Shown here: positions 19,701 through 25,689 of the stretch, in pieces
Position numbering within the stretch: position 1 is the first letter of the stretch
Layout of the letters: every line of letters starts with the position of its first letter
Source: a virus
IMG/VR virus record: IMGVR_UViG_3300007609_001168
Span: 1-64,000 of that record
Strand: one strand, 5' to 3'
Length of the DNA: 64,000 nucleotides
Translations under genes and position numbers: made by a program
The notes under the pieces: generated by a model
What the model saw: only the letters and a program-made list of their open reading frames with translations
What the model was told of the DNA's origin: nothing
The model's database searches: none

Positions 19701-21038
19701 ATCAGGAGTTGAAACAAATCCGCTTCCACCGTCGGTAATTGTTACCGCTGTAATTTCTCCACCTACAACAGTGGCTCTACCAAATGCACCGGTTCCTGTC
19801 CCGTCGTTCGGTGTGACACGAACAGAAACAAGTCCGTAACCACTTCCTCCGTTTGTAACTTCGACGCTGGCTACTTTGTATGTGACATTAACCTGTGCAT
19901 TTGCGCCAATACTTTCGCTATCAGAAGTAGTCGTAAGTGCAGTGCTTCCCGGAACCACCGTATATCTACCTGTGCTGATAACTCTTAAACTAATAATTTG
20001 TCCAGGATTAGTTCTGGTTGCTAGGACTTCAAATCTGGCAGCTTCTTCGAAAGTACCACCGTCTAAAGTTAAAATATCGCCTGCTCTAAAGTTTACGCCT
20101 GGGAATGTTTCACTGAGTTCGACTGTGTCTACGCTCATAAACACTGTGCCGGCAAATCCAGTTCCGCTCGCCGGTGAAGAGTCAATGCCTGCTAAGGTTA
20201 CTGGAGTAGCACCGTCGTTGAAAGTTAAAACTTTTTTGTATGGTCCTATTTCGTCAGGAGCGTCCAACAGAATTTCTTCTGCTTTTTTAAGTGCGGCTTC
20301 TAATGTTCTATAAGCGTAAGCTAACGCCCGTCCTTGCAGGTCGTCGGCAAGGTCAGGACGATCGTCCTGCCCTGAAGTTGCAACATATAAATTAACCTGG
20401 CTACCAAAAGCAGAATTATCTACATATGCCTTAGTGGCAGCAACTAACCCGTTATAAGTAGTATCATCTTCTGCGATTGGACTTCTAGATAAGACCAAAG
20501 GCCCAGTCATGACTCCAGCTGCCGGATCGGTTTGCCCGGTAATAGGATCGATAGTATCAATACCCGCAAGACTTATTTTTCTATCTGCATACGCTTTATT
20601 GATTGCTTCATGTTCGTATTGCGGAACCAGCGGAGTATCGTCATCGCCTAAGTCAATAATTCTATACTGCCTCGCACCGGACTGCGCACTTAAATCCCCG
20701 CCTAGTTGCGGGTCGGGATCTCCTGATACCGCCGAAAACTCTGAATTTATGGTGATTTTTGTAGGATCGGTGGTTTGATCTAACGTGATACCTACACCCG
20801 GATCGAGTGCCTTAAACACAACACCGTCTTCGGTGCTGTTAACACTTAACACAGTATTTTCGAATCCTACAAATGTATCCGGAGTATCGCTTAGACCAAC
20901 GAATGTAAGTCTTTCTCCTAGACCTAACGAACTGTATAATTCTCTAAAGTTATCATTTACCTTACGAAACGATTCACGAATGCTATCGCCTGTTCCGTCG
21001 TTGCCGACCGTACCGATATCAATAATTTTTCTTGCCAT
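13785..21038 (-). CDS. Giant virion fibre protein (2417 aa)
   Basis: I chose the ATG at 21038: it follows AGGA with a 6-base gap and gives MARKIIDIG, in line with its neighbours, whereas a TTG two codons up lacks spacing. The N-terminal shared domain is IDIGTVGNDGTGDSIRESF plus KVNDNFRELY. Near residue 676 is the stretch DSDRCKRDVGLIVDSLVFDL, which I recall from large fibres of marine T4-like phages. Ser/Thr/Gly-rich beta domains follow. From about residue 2290 the C-terminus (ATYADLAEYYEGD, LVFGGEKEVTVGS) is a domain seen at the ends of many phage fibres, possibly a trimerisation or self-processing domain. No transmembrane segments. A late promoter lies just upstream. Confidence 0.85.
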   Translation of the reverse strand: MARKIIDIGTVGNDGTGDSIRESFRKVNDNFRELYSSLGLGERLTFVGLSDTPDTFVGFENTVLSVNSTEDGVVFKALDPGVGITLDQTTDPTKITINSEFSAVSGDPDPQLGGDLSAQSGARQYRIIDLGDDDTPLVPQYEHEAINKAYADRKISLAGIDTIDPITGQTDPAAGVMTGPLVLSRSPIAEDDTTYNGLVAATKAYVDNSAFGSQVNLYVATSGQDDRPDLADDLQGRALAYAYRTLEAALKKAEEILLDAPDEIGPYKKVLTFNDGATPVTLAGIDSSPASGTGFAGTVFMSVDTVELSETFPGVNFRAGDILTLDGGTFEEAARFEVLATRTNPGQIISLRVISTGRYTVVPGSTALTTTSDSESIGANAQVNVTYKVASVEVTNGGSGYGLVSVRVTPNDGTGTGAFGRATVVGGEITAVTITDGGSGFVSTPDLFVDLPRFLLRTDGNRTDFTGDITTDTPAAIAGRDIREGLFLRGETSGAIAQILAHQGALDSDGNEIFDVDIKSGAFQEDEIISYGDVAKKTQISILVETGIYEENFPLKVPQNVAVIGNEFRRTIVRPRVGPSSSPWAFQKFKRPLTVDGNTIATQPFGYHYLTDSTQPVYPLINNKGDYTAAAELIRLNKKFIQNEVVAWIDYQVENAIDPFDLDFEYDSDRCKRDVGLIVDSLVFDLKYGGQARTISAALKYNDTASGRVAITTQLSQTVAAIQRINVLIQLILQNTTITELFLGSAAFPQIVDNAFVSEPGVGGSSVNISNVDTATIPLEIVTATNHNFTDGQNVVIGDVGGSFQLNGNDYFVKVVSPTKLYLYDTLEDLTADEASGTPVNALTADGINSYTSGGTITDDNGIVGDLIDAIIDIVSNSGAANAPKDNNELDVFLCNDAVILRAITGQGHGGFMMVLDPEGQILAKSPYCQESASFSRSTGSKTFAGGMFVDGFTGNLQFNLIQDLDGDGTRMQVSGLDRFPQLPASFIVNDRIFRINYVRNFIYSPVGSTAEFVLDEGTPYTGPVADINVTVTPGSPGVFTTSADHELDIGATITFSSTGTLPTEITAGQEYYVVTANLGDTTFSVSVIPGGSPLTLTGAGTGTVSFRRLFEVLMPGNRSMLSNDYTQVNDLGYGLIATNGGLTEAVSMFTYYNEISYYSLNGGQIRSIGGSSAHGNFALVAEGSDPLEVPVPVTLYHELSQGATVVNEDATTENRREGIELYVIYDDYLPLPGSEIEINQNGSLTRYSLSTVEMIDEATKLCKLNISSSGGLNAAVSNGVRISIRQNSYVVLTGDVVDVSTRPSTALVLNDSNFIYRILDFSDYDDTYDFDDFEVSSITIASEAVVTTTVPHRQQAGYQIQFLTDGDLPDPIDGNTVYYVLEDGLTDTQFKISTTLDGTPVDTSGATQSGTHTVIPFGLALTQLRSNYDYIEFNIFDSQPFQTPESLTACTVSVANPGVISATGHGLRIGDVVKFSAVSAPPGISLNTHYFVSTQNYTSNQFSVSPVAPIDSTLIGINGALSGNTISGLSDTSNISIGDKLIPKADLTDLTLNGDGVTATATFAKRKLPPYLPGQEIVISSGVAYNGTYEIITCDNDSFTFASAATGTVGPATSTVSVTGSLGTAPTVLNVPTSTTLTVATTGSSDGSVVFDIESSSVETTGTGTSVEFGKVIGDQGTNQIAVENINDGDTLRIQTGITGVPYELTYYGITYQVTGIDSTDPDYTVLTLNNNLDTSAVIYSDSQTLKAGLGVPSTQSEGTLTIRISLTRATSHDFLEIGTGSYADTNYPNEIYGPAVNNFRATPLFATDEDEDGETVSTSQVQERSNGRVFFVSTDQFGNFSVGPFFKVDQGTGSVTFSASLALSQLDGLGFKRGAVIAEFSVDDTMADAAADAVPVESAVRGYIDKRLGLTHTGGPVLESQIIPAGGGFLALGGQLAMRNDLNVGDNRLTNVADPVAPTDGVNLQSLTIENFANFDVTDPNANDILVFTGDSDGTINATVVGDIALGVDSTLGTIDAQIQPDVIVDADINSSADIAQSKLDLTLASGRASAPTGTDAEKQAASGVSSFDNTQFTVTDGFVTLKDNGVTLSKIQKLAADTVIGNSTGSSATPTAVSFSTIVNEGLALKKSNFISTGFIRRKNVSSFTGDTGTGIGDSYEMVDSSPLNVADTLVKRDGAGGFAAEIINAQELQIDSRDFADSFSTGGSAGAIAIYGYLGNVAITMSDGGDVADKNTFYDNETHIFRKQNGINNAPIVCSGVTAQSLTTGAVLTTGTVEGQWSLSTGSRFEATYADLAEYYEGDTVYDVGTVLVFGGEKEVTVGSKYSDSAVAGVVSDSSAYSMNSGCPGHKNLIALQGRVPVKVVGKIKKGDLLTTSEIQGVATRTLDAKVGTILGKALQDYDSTEVGIIEVAVGRS

Positions 21039-21060
21039 GGCCAATCCTGTTTTATATGAA

Positions 21061-21068
21061 GTATTTAT
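21061..21068 (-). promoter_or_regulatory. Late promoter motif (ATAAATAC) for the fibre operon
   Basis: The minus strand reads CAAATAAATACTTCATATAAAACAGGA before the giant fibre ATG at 21038. The box lies 23 bases upstream of the start, leaving room for a short leader with the AGGA ribosome site. It probably drives the run of fibre genes down to about 5.7 kb. Confidence 0.6.
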
Positions 21069-21103
21069 TTGAAAATTTTAAAAGCCGAATGTTAAATAAG
21101 TTT

Positions 21104-21391
21104 ATGTATTTAAAATCTGAAAATATAGTTACAGAACATGTCAGAATTAGTAAATTAGGTAAAGAACACAGTTATTCGAGAAAAAAAACAGTGGCCTTTC
21201 TGGTTTGTGACAACTGCGGCAGTGATTTTCAACGAGACCTAAAACACATGGACAGGAAACGATTAAACAATAATTACTTTCATGTCTGTTCTAATTGCGA
21301 TGCAAAAAAGTTTGCAAGGCGCAAAGGTCTAGAAAGAAAGCAGATATGGGATATGCCAGCCAGTGCTGACATTCCCGTATCAAAATACTAA
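21104..21391 (+). CDS. Zinc-ribbon protein, unknown function
   Basis: 95 aa from the ATG at 21104; in-frame ATGs at 21089 and 21056 are possible alternatives, and none has a strong Shine-Dalgarno. Two knuckles, CDNCGSDF and CSNCDAKKF, are spaced about 30 residues apart and should bind one zinc. The flanks are very basic (YSRKKT, KKFARRKGLERK), suggesting nucleic-acid binding. It is one of the few plus-strand genes of this half, pointing away from the giant fibre gene and converging on phoH with a 7-base gap. Confidence 0.7.
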   Translation: MYLKSENIVTEHVRISKLGKEHSYSRKKTVAFLVCDNCGSDFQRDLKHMDRKRLNNNYFHVCSNCDAKKFARRKGLERKQIWDMPASADIPVSKY

Positions 21392-21398
21392 TAATTAA

Positions 21399-22085
21399 TC
21401 AAACATTTTCTTTGTAGAACATGGTTAATAATTGTTTAACGATATCCGATCTTACAACATCGTCTAGTGTAAATCTCACAATAGGACATGAAATTCCGTG
21501 TTTAACACACATGTCAACAAATCTTGTTAGTGCCATACCGTTTTTTACATCTGATTGATTTGGATCTCCCATAAGAACCAGTTTTGCGTTTTCTCCTATG
21601 CGTGTAGTAAGTGCTTTTAATTCTTCTAAATCTAAGTTTTGAGCTTCGTCGACTAAAATAATAGAGTTTTCAAAACTGTTTCCTCGTATTGTTTCAAGAG
21701 GTTGAATAACAATTCTTCTTTGTCGCAAATCACATTCAAATCTACCCTTACCCATTGCTTCTTCAAGAACAGAAGTTATTGGTTTGAGCCACGGTTCTAG
21801 CTTTTCTTCAACTGTTCCTGGAAAATATCCAAGTGACTTACCAGTAGAAATATTAGGACGAGTGATAATAATTTTGCTATATTGTCCTTTTAGGTACAGT
21901 TGCGCAGTTTTCATTCCTGAACAAAAAGTTTTACCTGTGCCAGCCGGCCCGATACACACAGTCATTACACTGTGTTCAATACTATCCAGCAGATATTGTT
22001 GCGTAGAATTTTTAGGTTGTATATGAAATGCCGCACTGCTGTTTAGTTCAATAGCGAATGACTCTTTTTTATTTTTTCTAGACAT
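21399..22085 (-). CDS. phoH: PhoH-like ATPase
   Basis: 228 aa, the single-domain size typical of marine phage PhoH. Walker A is GPAGTGKT (46-53), Walker B is IILVDEAQN, and the family signatures ITRPNISTGKSLGYFPGT and LVLMGDPNQ are present. These are P-loop ATPases related to superfamily 1 helicases. In phages their role is unsettled, with RNA or phosphate-stress functions proposed. The ATG follows GGGAG. A terminator hairpin lies only 16 bases upstream, so expression must come by read-through or from an unseen promoter. Confidence 0.95.
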   Translation of the reverse strand: MSRKNKKESFAIELNSSAAFHIQPKNSTQQYLLDSIEHSVMTVCIGPAGTGKTFCSGMKTAQLYLKGQYSKIIITRPNISTGKSLGYFPGTVEEKLEPWLKPITSVLEEAMGKGRFECDLRQRRIVIQPLETIRGNSFENSIILVDEAQNLDLEELKALTTRIGENAKLVLMGDPNQSDVKNGMALTRFVDMCVKHGISCPIVRFTLDDVVRSDIVKQLLTMFYKENV

Positions 22086-22100
22086 AGTTTCTCCCAGGGT

Positions 22101-22141
22101 AAAAAAGAAAAAACCCCACTGGCATTTACTACCAACGGGGC
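22101..22141 (-). terminator. Rho-independent terminator
   Basis: On the minus strand, CCCCGTTGG, a 9-base loop and CCAGTGGGG form a stem with a 2x2 mismatch in the middle, followed directly by TTTTTTCTTTTTT. It follows the 55-aa membrane protein gene and sits just before phoH. Confidence 0.75.
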
Positions 22142-22215
22142 TTATATTCTTTGTGATTGTTTTTGTACTTTAACATACAAAAAATATTTACCTGAAATGT
22201 TCGATCTTATACCTG

Positions 22216-22383
22216 TTATGCTTCTTTTTTCCAAAGAGTCCAAGCACCGTAAACTACAGCAATTAGACCTGCAAATTTAGCAAGGTTAGCCGCAAAAATA
22301 GCAACTAGACCCATAACGATTAGTCCTGCACCGTCCCAGGTAGTTCTTTCTTTAAGGCGTGATGTAATCCATGATTTAACCAT
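22216..22383 (-). CDS. Small membrane protein (55 aa)
   Basis: The ATG at 22383 is preceded by AGGAG and, a little further up, by an ATAAATA late motif (22403-22409). The product begins MVKSWITSRLKERTTWDG, then has a hydrophobic stretch from about residue 20 to 50 (LIVMGLVAIFAANLAKFAGL and on), which fits one long or two short membrane segments, and ends KKEA. No family is recognised. Clear start signals and the following terminator support it as a real one-gene unit. Confidence 0.75.
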   Translation of the reverse strand: MVKSWITSRLKERTTWDGAGLIVMGLVAIFAANLAKFAGLIAVVYGAWTLWKKEA

Positions 22384-22402
22384 TTTGTTTCTCCTGTGCC
22401 TA

Positions 22403-22409
22403 TATTTAT
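22403..22409 (-). promoter_or_regulatory. Late promoter motif (ATAAATA)
   Basis: The minus strand reads TTTACAATAAATATAGG, 19 bases before the start of the 55-aa membrane gene. It lies in the short divergent gap between that gene and the plus-strand gene at 22441. Confidence 0.5.
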
Positions 22410-22440
22410 TGTAAATATTTGTCCTTAAGGAGAATAAAAC

Positions 22441-22758
22441 ATGTTTGGATTTTTAAAGAAACTTTTCGGTTCAGAAGAATCATCGCTCTATACTAAACCA
22501 GAAAGCGAAAGCAGGGTAGGCATTGACAAACCCAAAGTCACTCCTACCATTGAAGAACCAAAAGCAAAACCTGCACAGACAAAACAAGAACAGCCTAAAA
22601 AGCGTGGTCGTAAGAAAGCCGGTATTACAAAAACCGATCTTAACAAAATGACCAAAGACGAGTTAGAAGCTTACGCTAAGAAGGAACATAAAGTTGATCT
22701 TGACAAGCGTAAGAAGAAGGCAGATCTTGTTGAGGAAGTGTTGAAGCTTGCGAAGTAA
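22441..22758 (+). CDS. Basic SAP/Rho-N-like protein, unknown function
   Basis: 105 aa. It begins MFGFLKKLFGSEES and has a Pro/Lys/Glu-rich linker with a basic patch (KKRGRKKAG). From about residue 64 it ends in a short helical module (LNKMTKDELEAYAKKEHKV, then KKADLVEEVLKL) resembling the SAP or Rho N-terminal fold, which binds nucleic acid. The ATG follows AAGGAG. The last 83 bases overlap the convergent uvdE gene. Confidence 0.7.
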   Translation: MFGFLKKLFGSEESSLYTKPESESRVGIDKPKVTPTIEEPKAKPAQTKQEQPKKRGRKKAGITKTDLNKMTKDELEAYAKKEHKVDLDKRKKKADLVEEVLKLAK

Positions 22759-23770
22759 ATTCTTCGTAGAGCTTCGCGCTCGCTAAGTTTTTCATCTTTG
22801 CTTCCACCATAATGTCTGAGTATTCCCAAAACTCCTTTGCCCACGCATTACAGGCTGTATTCCACATATAGTCTGAGTGGGCACGGAGTTTTTGCTTTTT
22901 ATATCCCCATTCTAACAGTTCTGACATATCTGGCTTTTTATCAGTAGGATGAAGATTAAGTAAATCTTCTCTGCTTAATGAGTAATGAATTACAGGACGA
23001 ACACCGCGCCAGCTGTCTATTATACGCTTATATTGATCTGATTCGGGTGTAATGTAATGTCCTTCACGGACCCATTCATGATGTATATCCAGCACGAGGG
23101 CAAGGTCGTCGGCAAGTTCGAGGCTGGCGTCTGTTCCCCAGCACATTTCGTCGTTTTCGATTGTGATAATGTTTCGTGCTTCTGACGAGAGTCTTGGGAG
23201 GACTTCTTTGATACCTTGTGGCCCTTTTCTACCCGATATGTGTACATTGCATTTAAAGTCTTGAAACGATCGACCGTAGCCCATCCATCGTGCCATATCA
23301 GCATGATATTCAAACTCCTCGATACTTCTATTTACTATATCTTCACTTTCGCTACTAAGTACAGTAAACTGACCAGGGTGAAAAGATAGACGCACGTCAA
23401 GATCGCGAGCAAGATCCCCAACCCTTGCAAACGCTCGTTCGCAATAGTCGCGCACGTCGCTACGCTTCCAAAAGTAGCTCCAACTGCGTTCAGTATAAAC
23501 AGGAAGGCAATCACTCCCCAGCCGAACCATTCTAAGCCCATCGGGCAAACCTCCTACATATTCTATCAGATTGTAATAACTTTGAATGTTATGCTCCATC
23601 AACTCCCAAAGACGTTGTTCTGCATCTTCTTGAGTTTGACGATTAAGCCATGCAACAGTTGTGCATCGAGTATTGAGTGGACGCTGAATTTCTTCTAGCA
23701 CTTTCTTTTTCTGATCTTGATCAAGGTGCATGTATTTGCATGCAAAACCAATACGTTTTTTCATAGCCAT
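22676..23770 (-). CDS. uvdE: UV damage endonuclease UvdE/UvsE
   Basis: 364 aa. It begins MKKRIGFACKY, as the family does, and keeps RLGSDCLPVYT, LSFHPGQFTVLSS, NVHISGRKG, TIENDE, LVLDIHHEW and HYSLSRED, which hold the His, Glu and Asp metal ligands of the TIM barrel. It nicks DNA 5' of UV photoproducts. After KMKNLASAKLYEEF, where homologues usually end, about 27 extra residues follow, and exactly this tail overlaps the convergent gene. A second Met two codons in is an alternative start. It has its own early promoter (23777-23805). Confidence 0.95.
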   Translation of the reverse strand: MAMKKRIGFACKYMHLDQDQKKKVLEEIQRPLNTRCTTVAWLNRQTQEDAEQRLWELMEHNIQSYYNLIEYVGGLPDGLRMVRLGSDCLPVYTERSWSYFWKRSDVRDYCERAFARVGDLARDLDVRLSFHPGQFTVLSSESEDIVNRSIEEFEYHADMARWMGYGRSFQDFKCNVHISGRKGPQGIKEVLPRLSSEARNIITIENDEMCWGTDASLELADDLALVLDIHHEWVREGHYITPESDQYKRIIDSWRGVRPVIHYSLSREDLLNLHPTDKKPDMSELLEWGYKKQKLRAHSDYMWNTACNAWAKEFWEYSDIMVEAKMKNLASAKLYEEFTSQASTLPQQDLPSSYACQDQLYVPS

Positions 23771-23776
23771 AACATT

Positions 23777-23805
23777 AGTTTACATTGAAAAAACAGGGTT
23801 GTCAA
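23777..23805 (-). promoter_or_regulatory. Early sigma70-type promoter (TTGACA-N17-TAAACT)
   Basis: The minus strand has TTGACA at 23800-23805 and TAAACT at 23777-23782 with a 17-base spacer. It overlaps the 3' end of the upstream gene and ends a few bases before the uvdE start, so the leader is very short. Confidence 0.7.
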
Positions 23806-24331
23806 CATAACTAACCCCTATTCCTATTGTTTTTCTGCTACCGTTTACACTAAACCATCGATGTTCAGTATCGGAAGTATTACGCCAGCATATTAGTCTG
23901 TTATGTTTATACGGAAACGATAACGTTATTCCTTCGTTGTTTCTTGCTTCAAAGTAGCCACCGGGTTTCTGACCTAAGTAAAGCATCATATGATACTTTT
24001 TTTCAGGAAGATCGGTATGCCAATCTCTTGCCAGTCGCATCTCGTGATCAACATAATCTCTAAATGCAATATGATTCAACCTTGTGGACTTTTCGTATTT
24101 GTCGTTAAAAATAATATCTAAAGTTGTAATCAGTTCTTTCTCTCGTTGAACGTAGTTTACATCGTAAAACTCTTTGAAAACACCATTAAGATCTGGATTT
24201 TTTAACTTTCCGCCTTTTACTGGAAAATTATCTCTCATTGTGTCGGCTACTACTTGCGGAAGTACATTTTCTATAAGAATCATCGGCCACGGTAAATCAA
24301 ATTTTGTGTAGGAGTTCTGTAAAATATACAT
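23780..24331 (-). CDS. 2OG-Fe(II) dioxygenase-like protein
   Basis: 183 aa. The facial triad is readable as H105-x-D107 (DWHTDLPEKKYHMMLYLG) and H157 (EHRWF), with R166 (SRKTIG) as the 2-oxoglutarate anchor. Between them GGYFEAR is the usual turn of the double-stranded beta helix. Such enzymes hydroxylate or otherwise oxidise a peptide, nucleotide or small molecule. It is separated by 1 base from the glycosyltransferase gene and lies in the same transcript as the QueD-like gene. Its substrate is unknown. Confidence 0.8.
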   Translation of the reverse strand: MYILQNSYTKFDLPWPMILIENVLPQVVADTMRDNFPVKGGKLKNPDLNGVFKEFYDVNYVQREKELITTLDIIFNDKYEKSTRLNHIAFRDYVDHEMRLARDWHTDLPEKKYHMMLYLGQKPGGYFEARNNEGITLSFPYKHNRLICWRNTSDTEHRWFSVNGSRKTIGIGVSYVDNPVFSM

Positions 24332-24332
24332 T

Positions 24333-25028
24333 TCAATGCCAGTTTTCGATTACAATTTTATCTTTAACTTCGTGTGGTTTAGGCTCACCGTGAAATACCA
24401 GTACAGCACAGTGTTTGTGTGGTTGGACATCATCTCTAACAGTTTTAAAAGAACGTTTATTCGCTTTATACAGCAATTCACTGCGATCTCTAACTTCCCA
24501 TTTGTAGCTCTGGATCCATTGATCCGGCCAAAAACAGATTTGATTTTTTGCAACCTGCCATATCCAATCTTGATCTCCGTGTAATCTCTGTGCTTGTTTC
24601 TTGTCTCTTATAAAATTATCAAAGATATGGTTATGATGACCAGCCATCCAGCTCATAATACTGCTATTGAGTACATTCCATTTAGGATTAAACTTTCGAT
24701 TGAAATCGCGAATACCATAAAATCTGTCTCCGCAGTTGTCATAGAGTCTGGTAAGTGCTCCGACTATGACCACGTCCAGGTCAAAGTATAACATTCTACC
24801 TTCTAGACCTAGATTTTTATCAAATAAATGTACTTTATGCCACCACGCTTTTTTATATTTTTGATTTTCTAAAATTAAAAGTTCAACACCTTCAATCGGA
24901 GTAGGATCGTCGGTAATACAATAAAATTTATACGGTCCGGTGATATTTCTCGAAACCATATTTCTTAATCGTTCTACATATTCTATACCGTATAACGATC
25001 CTATTCTAACACAGATAACATTTATCAT
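24333..25028 (-). CDS. Glycosyltransferase (GT-A fold, GT8-like)
   Basis: 231 aa. The ATG at 25028 forms a TAATG junction with the QueD-like gene and gives MINVICVRIGSLYG. The metal-binding DxD is in MLYFDLDVVIVG; KFYCITDD comes before it, and FNPKWNVLNSSIMSW and HGDQDWIW come after, as in nucleotide-sugar-dependent GT-A enzymes. It would transfer a sugar from a nucleotide donor. Donor and acceptor are unknown. It is coupled to a 2OG oxygenase, so both may act on the same target. Confidence 0.8.
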   Translation of the reverse strand: MINVICVRIGSLYGIEYVERLRNMVSRNITGPYKFYCITDDPTPIEGVELLILENQKYKKAWWHKVHLFDKNLGLEGRMLYFDLDVVIVGALTRLYDNCGDRFYGIRDFNRKFNPKWNVLNSSIMSWMAGHHNHIFDNFIRDKKQAQRLHGDQDWIWQVAKNQICFWPDQWIQSYKWEVRDRSELLYKANKRSFKTVRDDVQPHKHCAVLVFHGEPKPHEVKDKIVIENWH

Positions 25029-25612
25029 TAAATTTGTAATCTCTTTAATGCTTCTTCGGGTGCTTCCCAATCCCAACGAGATTTCATCGGAAGTGTTTGT
25101 TCACTTGGCATTTTACGTTGGGCATCGGTCTTAGCGGTGTCTTCATCTACTTCTACCATTGCATCGTTGCGTTCGTGCTCATACACGCGAACACGTTCTA
25201 CATAACAGCGACCTTGTGTAAGTTTGTAGATATAATGATTAACATGTTCCCAAATAAACAAACTGCTCATTTCCATACTTACTCCGCTAGGTAACACTCG
25301 AAGTGTTCCTAACAATCCTCCGGTGTCTGTTAGCGAATCTGGAATATTATTTAATCTTGGATCATCTGCTGGTAATACAGTTACATGATCGAAGTAGTAT
25401 TCCAAAAATTCTTTCACAGGCTTTAACCCGCCGAACGGAACAATCCATCCATGCTTGTCAATGTCGCCTGCGAATGTAAATTCCACTGAACGATCGTAAC
25501 CGTGTACCTGAGCACAGTGTCCGGGTGTACCGTCTTCGTTTGTATCAAACCATTGTGCATGGCCACATGGTAAATTTTTAAATACTTTAGTTGCTTTTAC
25601 TTTTATACCCAT
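25028..25612 (-). CDS. QueD / 6-pyruvoyl-tetrahydropterin synthase-like protein
   Basis: 194 aa. The family pattern is clear: an FKNLPCGHAQWF start with H18 as a zinc ligand, C33 as catalytic Cys, then VHGYDRSVEF. In canonical members this last motif is HGH, so the second His is Tyr39 here. SMEMSSLFIWEHVNHY and VRVYEHE resemble the later active-site elements. The family makes 6-carboxytetrahydropterin on the route to 7-deazaguanines such as preQ0 and preQ1, or other pterins. The C-terminal 40 residues are extra. A strong AGGAGG site and a structured leader precede it. The altered zinc site makes activity uncertain. Confidence 0.75.
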   Translation of the reverse strand: MGIKVKATKVFKNLPCGHAQWFDTNEDGTPGHCAQVHGYDRSVEFTFAGDIDKHGWIVPFGGLKPVKEFLEYYFDHVTVLPADDPRLNNIPDSLTDTGGLLGTLRVLPSGVSMEMSSLFIWEHVNHYIYKLTQGRCYVERVRVYEHERNDAMVEVDEDTAKTDAQRKMPSEQTLPMKSRWDWEAPEEALKRLQI

Positions 25613-25686
25613 CTCTTGCCTCCTGGTGAGTAAGTTTGACAGGCGGCAGAATATTTAATGAGGGATGACGCCTAAGACCTCTACGT
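25613..25686 (-). promoter_or_regulatory. Candidate riboswitch leader (preQ1-I-like pseudoknot) upstream of the QueD-like gene
   Basis: The minus-strand RNA starts AGAGGUCUUAGGCGUCAU and continues CCCUCAUUAAAUA. GAGG (within 25678-25682) pairs with CCUC (within 25660-25664). The loop bases AGGCG (25669-25673) can pair with CGCCU downstream (25641-25645), giving an H-type pseudoknot. The same CGCCU lies in GCCGCCUG (25640-25647), which can instead pair 7 of 8 with CAGGAGGC (25618-25625), hiding the ribosome site AGGAGG. The P1/loop sequence looks like class I preQ1 riboswitches, and the next gene is QueD-like. Structure and function are predicted only. Confidence 0.5.
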
Positions 25687-25689
25687 TAA

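Noticed and set aside
14587-20778. Plus-strand open frames opposite the giant fibre gene
   Set aside because: They lie fully inside a continuous 2417-aa frame with recognisable domains; composition and lack of start signals mark them as shadows.
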